A DNA stretch of 64,000 nucleotides from Rathayibacter rathayi. Lineage in GTDB: Bacteria; Actinomycetota; Actinomycetes; Actinomycetales; Microbacteriaceae. The position numbers and the translations under genes are program-made. How positions within the stretch are numbered: position 1 is the first letter of the stretch; every line of letters starts with the position of its first letter. The notes under the pieces were generated by a model that was not told the origin of the DNA, did not search any database, and was given only the letters and a program-made list of their open reading frames with translations. Shown here in pieces: positions 16,833 through 28,239 of this stretch. The stretch is taken from assembly GCF_004011095.1 (NCBI RefSeq), contig NZ_CP028129.1, positions 1,736,001-1,800,000 of the forward strand, given 5' to 3'.

Positions 16833-17797
16833 CGGAGGGCCCTCGCCTTCGGGTCGAGCGCGTCGCGGAGCGACTCGCCGAGGAGGATGAAGCTCAGCAC
16901 CGTCACCGTCAGGGCAATCGACGGATAGATCAACGTCTGCGGGTTGGTGCGCAGGTCGCGCTGCGCCTGGCTGATGTCATTGCCCCAGGACATCACGGAG
17001 CCGGGCAGGCCGACGCCGAGGAAGGACAGCGTCGCTTCCGCGGTGATGGCCGCACCGAGCGAGATCGTCGTGACCACGATCACGGGGGCGATCGAGTTCG
17101 GCAGGACGTGCCGGAACAGGATGGCCATGCGCGAGAGGCCGGTCGCGGTCGCGGCGCCGACGAAGTCGGACTGCTTCACGCGCAGAACCTCGGAGCGCAG
17201 GACACGCGCCGTCGTCGGCCACGCGAACGCGCCGATCGCCAGGGCGATGACGAACACGTTCCGGTGCTCGGAGAACACGGACATGATGACGACCGCGGCG
17301 AGGATGTAGGGGATCGAGAAAAAGATGTCGCCCAGGCGCATGATCACGGTGTCGACCCAGCCGCCGAAGAAGCCGGCCAGTGCACCGCCGATGACCCCGG
17401 ACATCGTCGTGATGACGATCACGATCAGGCCGACGGTCAGCGAGGTGGACGTGCCGTGGATGATCCGCGAGAACACGTCGCACCCCTGCTTGGTATAGCC
17501 GAGCAGGCTGCCGTCGCCGGGGCCCTGGTTGCTGAACGAAAGCGCGCACTGCCGCGGGTCCACCGAGGTGAACAGGCCCGGGAAGAGCGCGACCGCGATC
17601 ACGACGAGGATCAGGACGCCAGAGATCCAGAACATCGGGCGCTTGCGCAGATCCCGCCACGCATCGGTCCACAGGTTGCTCGGCTTCTCGTCGAGGCTGA
17701 CCGCGTCGACCGACGCGATCGGCGTCTCCTCGAGCGGCGCCACGAAGTGGTCGATGCGGCGGGCCTTCTGCGCGCCGCCGGTGAACTCATTTGGCAT
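16829..17797 (-). CDS. Peptide ABC transporter permease (DppC-like)
   Basis: A 322-residue permease with a long cytoplasmic N-terminus (about 50 residues), six membrane segments, and the family EAA loop around GAATATGLSRMAILFRHVLPN, which contacts the ATPase. SWGNDISQAQRDLRTNP near the C-terminus is typical of the DppC/OppC group. It overlaps the upstream permease gene by 11 bp and the ATPase gene by 4 bp, so all three are tightly coupled. Confidence 0.9.
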   Translation of the reverse strand: MPNEFTGGAQKARRIDHFVAPLEETPIASVDAVSLDEKPSNLWTDAWRDLRKRPMFWISGVLILVVIAVALFPGLFTSVDPRQCALSFSNQGPGDGSLLGYTKQGCDVFSRIIHGTSTSLTVGLIVIVITTMSGVIGGALAGFFGGWVDTVIMRLGDIFFSIPYILAAVVIMSVFSEHRNVFVIALAIGAFAWPTTARVLRSEVLRVKQSDFVGAATATGLSRMAILFRHVLPNSIAPVIVVTTISLGAAITAEATLSFLGVGLPGSVMSWGNDISQAQRDLRTNPQTLIYPSIALTVTVLSFILLGESLRDALDPKARALR

Positions 17798-18716
17798 AGC
17801 GGATCCTCGGGTCGAGTACGGCGTAGAGCAGGTCGACGAGGATGTTCACCACGAGGTAGAACAGCACCATGACCGTGACGAAGGAGACGACGGTCGGTCG
17901 CTCCCCTCGGATGATCGCCTGGTAGAGCGTGTTCCCGACTCCGGGAACGTTGAAGATGCCCTCGGTCACGGTCGCGCCGACGATCAGGAGGCCGAAGTCG
18001 GCTCCGAACTGCGTGGTGACCGGGATGAGCGAGTTGCGCAGGACGTGCACGGGGATGACGCGGCGTCGCGAGAGCCCCTTGCTGTACGCGGTGCGCACGA
18101 AGTCCGAGCCGGCCGTCTCGATGACCGAGCCGCGCGTGAGGCGGATAGCCGAGGCGACCACGAACAGGGCCAGCACGATCGCGGGCAGTAGCAGCCTCTG
18201 GAACGACGCGTCGGCTCCGACGGTCGGAGGGAACCACCCCAGCTGGATCGCGAAGAACGACTGCGCGATGAAGCAGAGCACGAAGATCGGCACCGAGACG
18301 AGAAGGAGGCTGACGACCAGCGCACTCGCGTCGAAGAAGCTGCCCTTGCGCAGACCACTGATGAGGCCAATGGTCAGCGCGAGAACGATCTCGATGATGA
18401 TCGCCATCATCGCCAGCGTCAGAGTGACCGGGAAGGTGCGGGCGAGGATCTCGTTGACGGACTGACCCGAGAACGAGATGCCGAAGTCGCCGCGGACGAC
18501 GCCTCCCAGGTAGTACAGGTACTGCACGAAGAAAGGCTCGTTCAGGTGGTACTGCTCCTCGAGGCGGGCGAGGAGCGCGGGGCTCGGCGTCTTGTCGCCG
18601 AAGAGCGACAGGAGCGGGTTCCCCGGCATGGAAAAGACCATGAAGTAGATGAGGAACGTGGTGCCGATGAGCACGGGGACGGCTTGCAGGATGCGTCGGA
18701 CGATGTAGGCGAGCAT
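17787..18716 (-). CDS. Peptide ABC transporter permease (DppB-like)
   Basis: A 309-residue permease that starts MLAYIVRRILQAVPVLIGTT, the typical DppB/OppB N-terminal helix. PGNPLLSLFGDK and LARLEEQYHLNEPF form the first periplasm-side loop. The EAA loop is FVRTAYSKGLSRRRVIPVHVLRN. It pairs with the DppC-like permease and follows the binding protein after a 127-bp gap that contains a strong hairpin. Confidence 0.9.
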   Translation of the reverse strand: MLAYIVRRILQAVPVLIGTTFLIYFMVFSMPGNPLLSLFGDKTPSPALLARLEEQYHLNEPFFVQYLYYLGGVVRGDFGISFSGQSVNEILARTFPVTLTLAMMAIIIEIVLALTIGLISGLRKGSFFDASALVVSLLLVSVPIFVLCFIAQSFFAIQLGWFPPTVGADASFQRLLLPAIVLALFVVASAIRLTRGSVIETAGSDFVRTAYSKGLSRRRVIPVHVLRNSLIPVTTQFGADFGLLIVGATVTEGIFNVPGVGNTLYQAIIRGERPTVVSFVTVMVLFYLVVNILVDLLYAVLDPRIRYAK

Positions 18717-18777
18717 GTCAGCCCAGCCGGTTCCGGAGTCGCATGGATGGGGACCTCATTCGATTGTGACCGAAACA

Positions 18778-18830
18778 GGGCGCTTCGCCCGTGCCGCGAC
18801 CGGGTGGCCGACAGCACGGGCGAAGCGCCC
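18778..18830 (-). terminator. Intercistronic hairpin between binding protein and permease genes
   Basis: Perfect 17-bp arms (18778-18794 and 18814-18830) enclose a 19-nt loop, 13 bp after the stop codon of the solute-binding protein. In ABC import operons such a hairpin commonly gives partial termination or 3' end protection, so that binding protein outnumbers permease. That function is inferred from position. Confidence 0.65.
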
Positions 18831-18843
18831 CAGTGGTTCGAGC

Positions 18844-20463
18844 TTAGTTCTTAGTGATCTCGTAGTAGAGCGGCACCGAGTTCCAGCCGAACTCGACGTT
18901 CGACACGTTCTCGCTGAAGCCACCGGTCACGTTCGCGTACCACAGGGGCAGCGAGGGGAGGTCCTGGAGGAGGATCTCCTGCGCCTGCTGGAACGTCGCG
19001 TTCGCAGCGCTGGCGTCGGCGTTCGACAGGCCCTGCTGGACGAGCGCATCGAACTCGGGGTTCGAGTAGTCGCCGTCGTTGGAGGAGCCGCCGGTCACGT
19101 ACAGGGGGCCGAGGAAATTGTTCAGGCTCGGGTAGTCGGCCTGCCATCCGGTGCGGAACGCGGTCGCGATCGAACGATCGACGATCTTGGTGCGCGCCTC
19201 GGCGAAGGTCGGGTACGCGTCGCCCTCAGCGTCGATGCCCAGCGTGTTCTTGATCGAGTTGGTCACCGCGTCGACCCAGCCCTGGTGGCCGCCGTCGGCG
19301 TTGTACGCGATCTTGAAGGTGCCGTCCCAGGGGCTGATCGCGTCGGCCTGTGCCCACAGCGCCTTGGCCTCGTCGGGGTTGTACGCGAGCACATCGGCGC
19401 CGGAGAGGGCGTCGCTGTAACCGTCGATCACCGGGGAGGTGAAGTCGGAGGCGGGGGTGCGGGTGCCCTCGAAGATCACGTCGGTGATCTCCTTGCGGTC
19501 GAAGGACATCGAGATGGCCTGGCGGCGGAGCTTGCCCTCCTCTCCGCCGAAGTGCGCGAGACGCTCCGGGATGGTGAACGACTGGAACACGGCCGAGGGC
19601 TGGTTCACGGCGCGGTCGCCGAGGTCACTTTCGAAGGTGCCGAAGGCGGAGTCCGGGATCTGGTCGATGACGTCCACGTTGCCGGCGAGCAGGTCGGCGT
19701 AGGAGGCGTCCTGGCTGGCGTAGAAGACGATCTTCAGTCCGCCGTTCTGGACCTTGCGGGGACCGGTGTAGTCCTCGTTCTTGGCCAGCTCGATTTGAAC
19801 GTCGTGCTGCCAGGCGTTGTCCCCGGCCAGCTTGTAGGGGCCGTTGCCGATCGGGTTCTGGCCGAACGCGGCCAGGTCGTCGAACGCGACGGCGGGGAGC
19901 GGGTAGAACGCCGAGTAGCCGAGGCTGATCGGGAAGTCCGACTGCGGGGTCTTCAGCGCCACCGTGAACGAGGTGTCATCGACGACCTTCAGACCGGTCA
20001 GCTCGCTGTCCTCGGTGTCGCTGAAGCCCTCGATGTTCGAGAAGAACGAGGAGCTGATCTGATTGTTCGAGAGCTTGGCGCCGTAGTTCCAGGCGTCGAT
20101 GAACGAGCTGGAGGTGACCGGGTCGCCGTTGGTGAAGGTCAGGCCCGACTTGATCGTGATGGTGTAGTTCTGCGCGTCGCTGGATTTGATGGACTCGGCG
20201 ACGTCGTTCTTGGGGGCGCCCTTGGCGTCATAGTAGACCAGGCCCGCGAAGATCTCGCCGAGGATCTTGCCACCACCAGTCTCGTTGGTGTTTGTCGGGA
20301 CCAGCGGGTTCTGGGGCTCGGAGCCGTTGGTGGATATGATCGCGGCGGCGTCGCCTCCCGATGCACCCCCGCCCGTGTCGTTCGAGCTGCTGCAGCCGGC
20401 CAGGACCAGCGTGCTCGCGGCGACGAGCGCCAGAGCCCCGAATCCGTAACGTCTGATATTCAC
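18844..20463 (-). CDS. Peptide ABC transporter substrate-binding lipoprotein
   Basis: A 539-residue SBP_bac_5 (DppA/OppA) type lipoprotein. The start is GTG 20463 (VNIRRYGFGALALVAAS), with GGAGGAATT just upstream; the open frame extends further but lacks support. The lipobox LVLAGC puts the lipid-bearing Cys near residue 26, followed by a Ser/Gly linker. Family signatures include GEIFAGLVYYD, GLTFTNGDPVTSSSFIDAWNYGA and FPISLGY. It captures oligopeptides outside the membrane for the downstream permeases. First gene of the operon. Confidence 0.9.
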   Translation of the reverse strand: MNIRRYGFGALALVAASTLVLAGCSSSNDTGGGASGGDAAAIISTNGSEPQNPLVPTNTNETGGGKILGEIFAGLVYYDAKGAPKNDVAESIKSSDAQNYTITIKSGLTFTNGDPVTSSSFIDAWNYGAKLSNNQISSSFFSNIEGFSDTEDSELTGLKVVDDTSFTVALKTPQSDFPISLGYSAFYPLPAVAFDDLAAFGQNPIGNGPYKLAGDNAWQHDVQIELAKNEDYTGPRKVQNGGLKIVFYASQDASYADLLAGNVDVIDQIPDSAFGTFESDLGDRAVNQPSAVFQSFTIPERLAHFGGEEGKLRRQAISMSFDRKEITDVIFEGTRTPASDFTSPVIDGYSDALSGADVLAYNPDEAKALWAQADAISPWDGTFKIAYNADGGHQGWVDAVTNSIKNTLGIDAEGDAYPTFAEARTKIVDRSIATAFRTGWQADYPSLNNFLGPLYVTGGSSNDGDYSNPEFDALVQQGLSNADASAANATFQQAQEILLQDLPSLPLWYANVTGGFSENVSNVEFGWNSVPLYYEITKN

Positions 20464-20632
20464 TAATTCCTCCAGTGATGTGGGGGCGCGCGAGAAGTGG
20501 TTTTCCCTGACGCGTGGGGTGCCGTGCGCGTGGCGACGGCGGCGGCGGCGCACGAGACTGGTGGCCGTCGCGCGGATGCCGTGTTCGAGACTATGTATTC
20601 ATGCGCTATCTGCACAAAAGCAGGTGACAACC

Positions 20633-20648
20633 GTTACACAGCGGTAAC
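20633..20648. promoter_or_regulatory. Inverted repeat in the SBP/CPBP divergent region
   Basis: GTTAC (20633-20637) and GTAAC (20644-20648) are inverted around 6 bp, in the 275-bp gap between the peptide transporter and the CPBP gene. Reading toward the transporter, TTGTCA (about 20632-20627) followed after 16 bp by TAGCGC could be a weak promoter. The repeat could be an operator for an unknown regulator. I see no other features in this gap. Confidence 0.3.
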
Positions 20649-20738
20649 AGGGAGGTGGAATCCTTGCGTTGCTCTGCAGGAAACCTGCGCGAGAACCGGG
20701 TACCGCGCAACACATCGAACCCAGAGGAGACACCCGAA

Positions 20739-21533
20739 GTGTCCACCGACCTGTCAAGATCCGGACGGCCTTTTCGTCGACTACGTATCGAAATCGTGCT
20801 CGTGCTCGGACTCTCGCTCGGCGCCTCCGCGGTGTATTCGATCGTGTCGATCACGAACCGGCTGACCCGCCCCACGGCCCTCGGCGATCAGACGGCGACA
20901 ATCAACGGCGCGCTCAGCGACCGTCCGGTCTTCGACCTCGTCTACCAGCTGCTCGCCCTCTTCTTCGACCTGGTGCCCGTCGCCCTCTGCGCGTTCCTGC
21001 TCTGGCAGAGCACGGGACGACCGCTCGGCCGCCTCGGCCTCGACCTGCGCCGACCCCTCGCGGACCTTCGCACCGGCACGATCCTGGCGGTGACGATCGG
21101 TGCTCCGGGCATTGGGCTCTATGTGCTCGGGCGGGCGCTGGGGATCACCGTGGCGGTCAACGCAGCGCCGGAGGACTGGCGGTGGTACACGGTTCCGGTG
21201 CTCGTGCTCTCCGCGATCCGGGCGGGAGTGCAGGAGGAAGTCATCGTGATCGGCTACCTCTACGCCCGCCTCGGCGATCTGGGCTGGGGGCGGTGGCAGA
21301 TCCTGGTGACCAGCGCGCTGCTGCGGGGCAGCTACCACCTGTACCAGGGCATCGGCCCTTTCATCGGGAACGTGGTCATGGGGGTTGTCTTCGGCCTCTT
21401 CTACCAGCGCTTCGGGCGGACGCTGCCGCTGGTGATCGCCCACTCGATCATCGACATCGTCTCGTTCGTCGGGTACCCACTGGCGGTCGTGCTCTGGCCC
21501 GAGCTGTTTGCGCCGCCCGCTCGGTCTACGTGA
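20739..21533 (+). CDS. CPBP family intramembrane metalloprotease
   Basis: A 264-residue membrane protein with about six to seven hydrophobic segments and the CPBP (CAAX/Rce1-like) motifs: VQEEVIVIGYLYARL (EE followed by R), YHLYQG, and AHSIIDIVSFV. The glutamates and two histidines form the predicted active site in the membrane. Bacterial members process or bind peptides, sometimes bacteriocins; no substrate is visible here. GTG 20739 is chosen for the AGAGGAGA ribosome site 8-9 nt before it. Its 3' end overlaps the convergent gene by 8 bp. Confidence 0.85.
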   Translation: MSTDLSRSGRPFRRLRIEIVLVLGLSLGASAVYSIVSITNRLTRPTALGDQTATINGALSDRPVFDLVYQLLALFFDLVPVALCAFLLWQSTGRPLGRLGLDLRRPLADLRTGTILAVTIGAPGIGLYVLGRALGITVAVNAAPEDWRWYTVPVLVLSAIRAGVQEEVIVIGYLYARLGDLGWGRWQILVTSALLRGSYHLYQGIGPFIGNVVMGVVFGLFYQRFGRTLPLVIAHSIIDIVSFVGYPLAVVLWPELFAPPARST

Positions 21534-22479
21534 GGCTGCGCCGTCCGAAACCGAGGTCAGCAAGCGCGAACGGGCTGCTCGATAGCCCGCAACACCGATC
21601 TGACCTCGGTGACGAACGTTCTCCAGGCCGGCGGATCGACCACAGGTGCCCCTTGCGCCGGACGAGGCCTCGGATCACCGCTTCAGTCTCGCTCCAGGAA
21701 CCGACGATCTGACGCGTCGAGAGCCGGATGCAGAGGTACCCCTGCGCAGCCAGCTCGAGACTGCGCCGGTAGTCCTCCTCGAGCTGGTGGGAACCCGAGT
21801 GAAAAGCGCGGCCGTCCGGCTCGAACACGAGCCGCTCTCCGAGGATGACATCGACCCGTCCGACCCGCGGGACGGCCGCCTGCGACCGCACCCGGACCCG
21901 CAGCCGACGACCGCACCGGCGCACCCGCGTCTCAAGCCCAGACTGGGCCCCGGGCTCCACTTCATCGAAGACCCACCGCTTCGCCGCCGGAGCACGAGAG
22001 CGCAGTGCGAAGAGATCGTCGAGGTCGATAGCGCCGGAGTTCACAGCGCTGTCGAAGCTCATCAGGGCGTCCTCCCCATCGACGCAGGCGAGCAGATGGA
22101 GAAGCGAGGAACGCAGCCCGTCGAGCGAGGGCGTCTCGCTCCCGCACCCCTCCCACTCGCGCCAGTGCAGCAGGACGCCGTTCCCGCCCCGACGCTCGGA
22201 CGAGTGGGGCGGGACGGCGACGTGGAGCTGTTCGGTGTCGAGGACCCAGAGGCCTCGGGAGGCGAGGGCTGACGCGCAGCTGAGCACGCCTCCCGCGGCG
22301 ACGGCACGGCGCTCATCCAGCGCAACGCTCGGCAGGGCGAACCACCCTCGGCGCAGTCTCAGGACAGCACCGCACTCCACGGCGTCGCGAACCGTCCGCG
22401 CCGAAATCCCGGAGCGGAGGAGTTGCGCGGTCGTGGCGACCCCGCCGAGTCCTGCGAGCACCTCGACAACACGTTCCAT
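21526..22479 (-). CDS. AbiEi-like N-terminal plus DUF559 (Vsr-like nuclease) domain protein
   Basis: A 317-residue protein. Residues 1-50 (GGVATTAQLLRSGISARTVR, then RLRRGWFALP) match the winged-helix domain called AbiEi-antitoxin-like, which is widespread in actinobacteria and not necessarily an antitoxin. Residues about 205-280 look like the DUF559/Vsr-type endonuclease fold: GRVDVILGERLVFEPDGR, a histidine, EEDYRRSLELAAQGY, then CIRLSTRQI. No AbiEii nucleotidyltransferase partner is nearby. The last 28 or so codons lie in a 61-bp inverted-repeat element (21550-21610), so the C-terminus may have been replaced by an insertion. Confidence 0.65.
   Translation of the reverse strand: MERVVEVLAGLGGVATTAQLLRSGISARTVRDAVECGAVLRLRRGWFALPSVALDERRAVAAGGVLSCASALASRGLWVLDTEQLHVAVPPHSSERRGGNGVLLHWREWEGCGSETPSLDGLRSSLLHLLACVDGEDALMSFDSAVNSGAIDLDDLFALRSRAPAAKRWVFDEVEPGAQSGLETRVRRCGRRLRVRVRSQAAVPRVGRVDVILGERLVFEPDGRAFHSGSHQLEEDYRRSLELAAQGYLCIRLSTRQIVGSWSETEAVIRGLVRRKGHLWSIRRPGERSSPRSDRCCGLSSSPFALADLGFGRRSLT
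21550..21610. repeat. AACCGAGG-ended inverted-repeat element, copy 1
   Basis: ACCGAGGTCAG (21550-21560) is perfectly inverted as CTGACCTCGGT (21600-21610). Inside, CGGGCT and AGCCCG form a second small stem. It sits over the 3' end of the DUF559 gene, at the convergent junction with the CPBP gene. Including flanks, GTCCGAAACCGAGGT is shared with one end of copy 3. Confidence 0.6.
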
Positions 22480-22578
22480 GCCCCTCAGGTTCGCCGCTCA
22501 CGCACCATCGCGAGCCCTCGGACGACCTGAGGAGGAATCCGGAGCCCGTCGGCAGCCTGTGGAGAACCGTTCGTGTTC

Positions 22579-22644
22579 GCAACCGAGGGTAAGAGTCGCG
22601 AGAAGGGACTGGAGGGCCGGTCTCGTCGTCTCACCCTCGGTTGC
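22579..22644. repeat. AACCGAGG-ended inverted-repeat element, copy 2 (possible gcvP terminator)
   Basis: GCAACCGAGGGTAAGA (22579-22594) pairs with TCTCACCCTCGGTTGC (22629-22644), with one mismatch in 16. It lies 20 bp after the gcvP stop codon and before the upstream region of the DUF559 gene. It would fold into a hairpin in RNA and may terminate gcv transcription, but its ends match the other two copies. Confidence 0.6.
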
Positions 22645-22663
22645 AAACCAACGCACAGGCGGA

Positions 22664-25552
<2,889 letters not shown>

Positions 25553-25927
25553 CTACTCGCCGACCAGCTCGGTGTAGGCCGCGGCGTCGAGCAGGCCGTC
25601 GGGCAGGGCCTCGAAGCGGATCCGGATCAGCCAGCCCTCGCCGAACGGGTCAGAGTTGACTAGTTCGGGGCTGTCGACGACGGCCGTGTTGGCCTCGAGG
25701 ACCTCGCCGTCGACGGGCGCGAACAGCTCGCCCACCGACTTCGTTGACTCGATCTCGCCGACGACGCTGCCGCCCTCGACGCGGGAGCCTGCCTCGGGGA
25801 GTTCGACGAAGACGACGTCGCCCAGCTTGTCGGCCGCGTAGGCGGTGATGCCGACGGTCGCGGTGGCTCCGTCGATGCGGATCCACTCGTGGTCGGAGGT
25901 GTACTGCAGGTCGGAGGGCACAGCCAT
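25553..25927 (-). CDS. gcvH: Glycine cleavage system H protein
   Basis: A 124-residue lipoyl carrier protein. The lipoylated lysine is Lys63 in [38 protein letters not shown] at the start and [11 protein letters not shown] in the middle are typical. It shuttles the aminomethyl group between the P and T proteins. There is 1 bp between gcvT and gcvH, and gcvP begins directly after its stop codon. Confidence 0.96.
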   Translation of the reverse strand: MAVPSDLQYTSDHEWIRIDGATATVGITAYAADKLGDVVFVELPEAGSRVEGGSVVGEIESTKSVGELFAPVDGEVLEANTAVVDSPELVNSDPFGEGWLIRIRFEALPDGLLDAAAYTELVGE

Positions 25928-25928
25928 G

Positions 25929-27116
<1,188 letters not shown>

Positions 27117-27195
27117 GAGTTCTCCAATTCGTCGCAGTGCTGGACTCGCGCCGCCGATGCGGCAGAGCACAGCAGTGCCGTGGGAACTCCCCCTC

Positions 27196-27368
27196 TGTCG
27201 TGGAGCCTGAGAGATTCGCGCCGCCCCGGAGGGTCGTCCGCTTTCACCGTGGGCGGATCCGAGCGGATCGCTTTCCAGAGTGGCCCGTTCGACGCGGTAC
27301 AAGACCTGAGAGATTGGCGGGGAGGCTTGCTCCTTCGGTGCCGACCGGAGTCGGCTCTCCCGCGTCGC
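27196..27368 (-). ncRNA. Tandem glycine riboswitch (gcvT element)
   Basis: On the minus strand the leader has two glycine aptamers in a row. The first starts with CGGGAGAGCC near 27365, contains CCGAAGGAGCAA, and ends with the conserved CTCTCAGG near 27304-27312. The second contains GGAAAGCG and CACGGTGAAAGCGGA and ends with CTCTCAGGCTCC near 27203-27214. This is the classic paired-aptamer layout upstream of gcvT, which turns the operon on when glycine is plentiful. A -10 box (TAGGCT, 27405-27400) places transcription start near 27393. About 80 nt of expression platform, with GC-rich helices, separate aptamer 2 from the gcvT ribosome site. Confidence 0.93.
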
Positions 27369-27462
27369 GTAATGCGGCCCGGTATTCGGTTGTGCAGTCA
27401 GCCTAGCGGGCGGGGCGGGTCTGGCTCGCGTCGCCGGTCGTGCTTGGTGTTCGGGTGGTGAT

Positions 27463-27507
27463 GACACTAAGGTTGCTCCAGCACTTAGAGTCAGTGCGAC
27501 TCTTAGT
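27463..27507 (+). promoter_or_regulatory. Candidate NrtR operator over the nad promoter
   Basis: ACTTAGAGTC (27483-27492) and GACTCTTAGT (27498-27507) are inverted with one mismatched position per arm around AGTGC. A further half-site, GACACTAAG, lies at 27463-27471. TAGAGT (27486-27491) could be the -10 with ATGACA/TGACAC near 27461-27467 as the -35, so a bound protein would cover the promoter. The site lies 13 bp before the nrtR ATG, which fits autoregulation and repression of nadABC. The exact regulator-site match is inferred from position. Confidence 0.6.
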
Positions 27508-27519
27508 TGGGAGCCAGGA

Positions 27520-28197
27520 ATGCCGGATGTGCAACTCGCCGTCTCGACGGTGATCTTCGCCCTGCGACCCCACCCCGAGACCGGCGCCAGCACCGTCTGG
27601 ATGCCCGTGGTTCGCCGGATCCGGGAGCCGTTCGAGGGGCTCTGGGCGCTGCCCGGCGGACCGCTGCATCCGGACGAGGACCTCGCCGAATCCGCCCGCC
27701 GCACCCTCCGCGAGACCACCGGCCTCGCGCCGCGCTACCTCGAGCAGCTCTACGCCGTCGGCGGCACCGACCGCTCCCCGGGCGAGGACCGCGTCGTGTC
27801 GATCGTCTACTGGGCGCTCGTGCGCTCCGCCGAGGCCGATGAAGCGATCGTGGGAGAGAACGTCGCCTGGCTCTGCACCGACCTCCCGCTCGAGCTCGCC
27901 TTCGACCACGGCCTGATCATCGACTACGCCCTCTGGCGCCTGCGCAACAAGATGGAGTACTCCCGCATCGCGCACGCCTTCCTCGGCGACACGTTCACCC
28001 TGTCCCAGCTGCGGGAGGTCCACGAGGCCGTCCTGCAGAAGCCGCTCGACCCGGCCAACTTCCGCCGCACCATCGAGAGCACCGGGACTGTGGTGCCGAC
28101 CGGGCAGCGACTGACGGGAACCCGTCACCGCCCCCCGCGCCTGTACCGCTACGACGAGTCGGCCGCGCTCGTCGACAACGGCCCCCTGCCCGTCTGA
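27520..28197 (+). CDS. nrtR: Nudix-type transcriptional regulator of NAD synthesis
   Basis: A 225-residue protein with a Nudix fold (about 1-140) and a C-terminal winged helix (about 145-225; YSRIAHAFLGDTFTLSQLREVHEAV, then NFRRTIESTG). The Nudix box begins GGPLHPDEDLAESARRTLRE, but positions where active enzymes have catalytic glutamates read T (RTLRETTG rather than RExxEExG). Loss of catalysis is typical of NrtR, which senses ADP-ribose or related NAD turnover products and represses NAD genes. It is followed by nadA after 42 bp, with an inverted repeat over the promoter, so it is the likely operon repressor. Confidence 0.87.
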   Translation: MPDVQLAVSTVIFALRPHPETGASTVWMPVVRRIREPFEGLWALPGGPLHPDEDLAESARRTLRETTGLAPRYLEQLYAVGGTDRSPGEDRVVSIVYWALVRSAEADEAIVGENVAWLCTDLPLELAFDHGLIIDYALWRLRNKMEYSRIAHAFLGDTFTLSQLREVHEAVLQKPLDPANFRRTIESTGTVVPTGQRLTGTRHRPPRLYRYDESAALVDNGPLPV

Positions 28198-28239
28198 GCG
28201 CGCCGCGCCGCCACCCCACTGCCTCGCGAGGAGACCACC

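Noticed and set aside
21526..22479. AbiE toxin-antitoxin system
   Set aside because: Only an AbiEi-like winged helix is present; no AbiEii nucleotidyltransferase is adjacent and a nuclease-like domain is fused instead.
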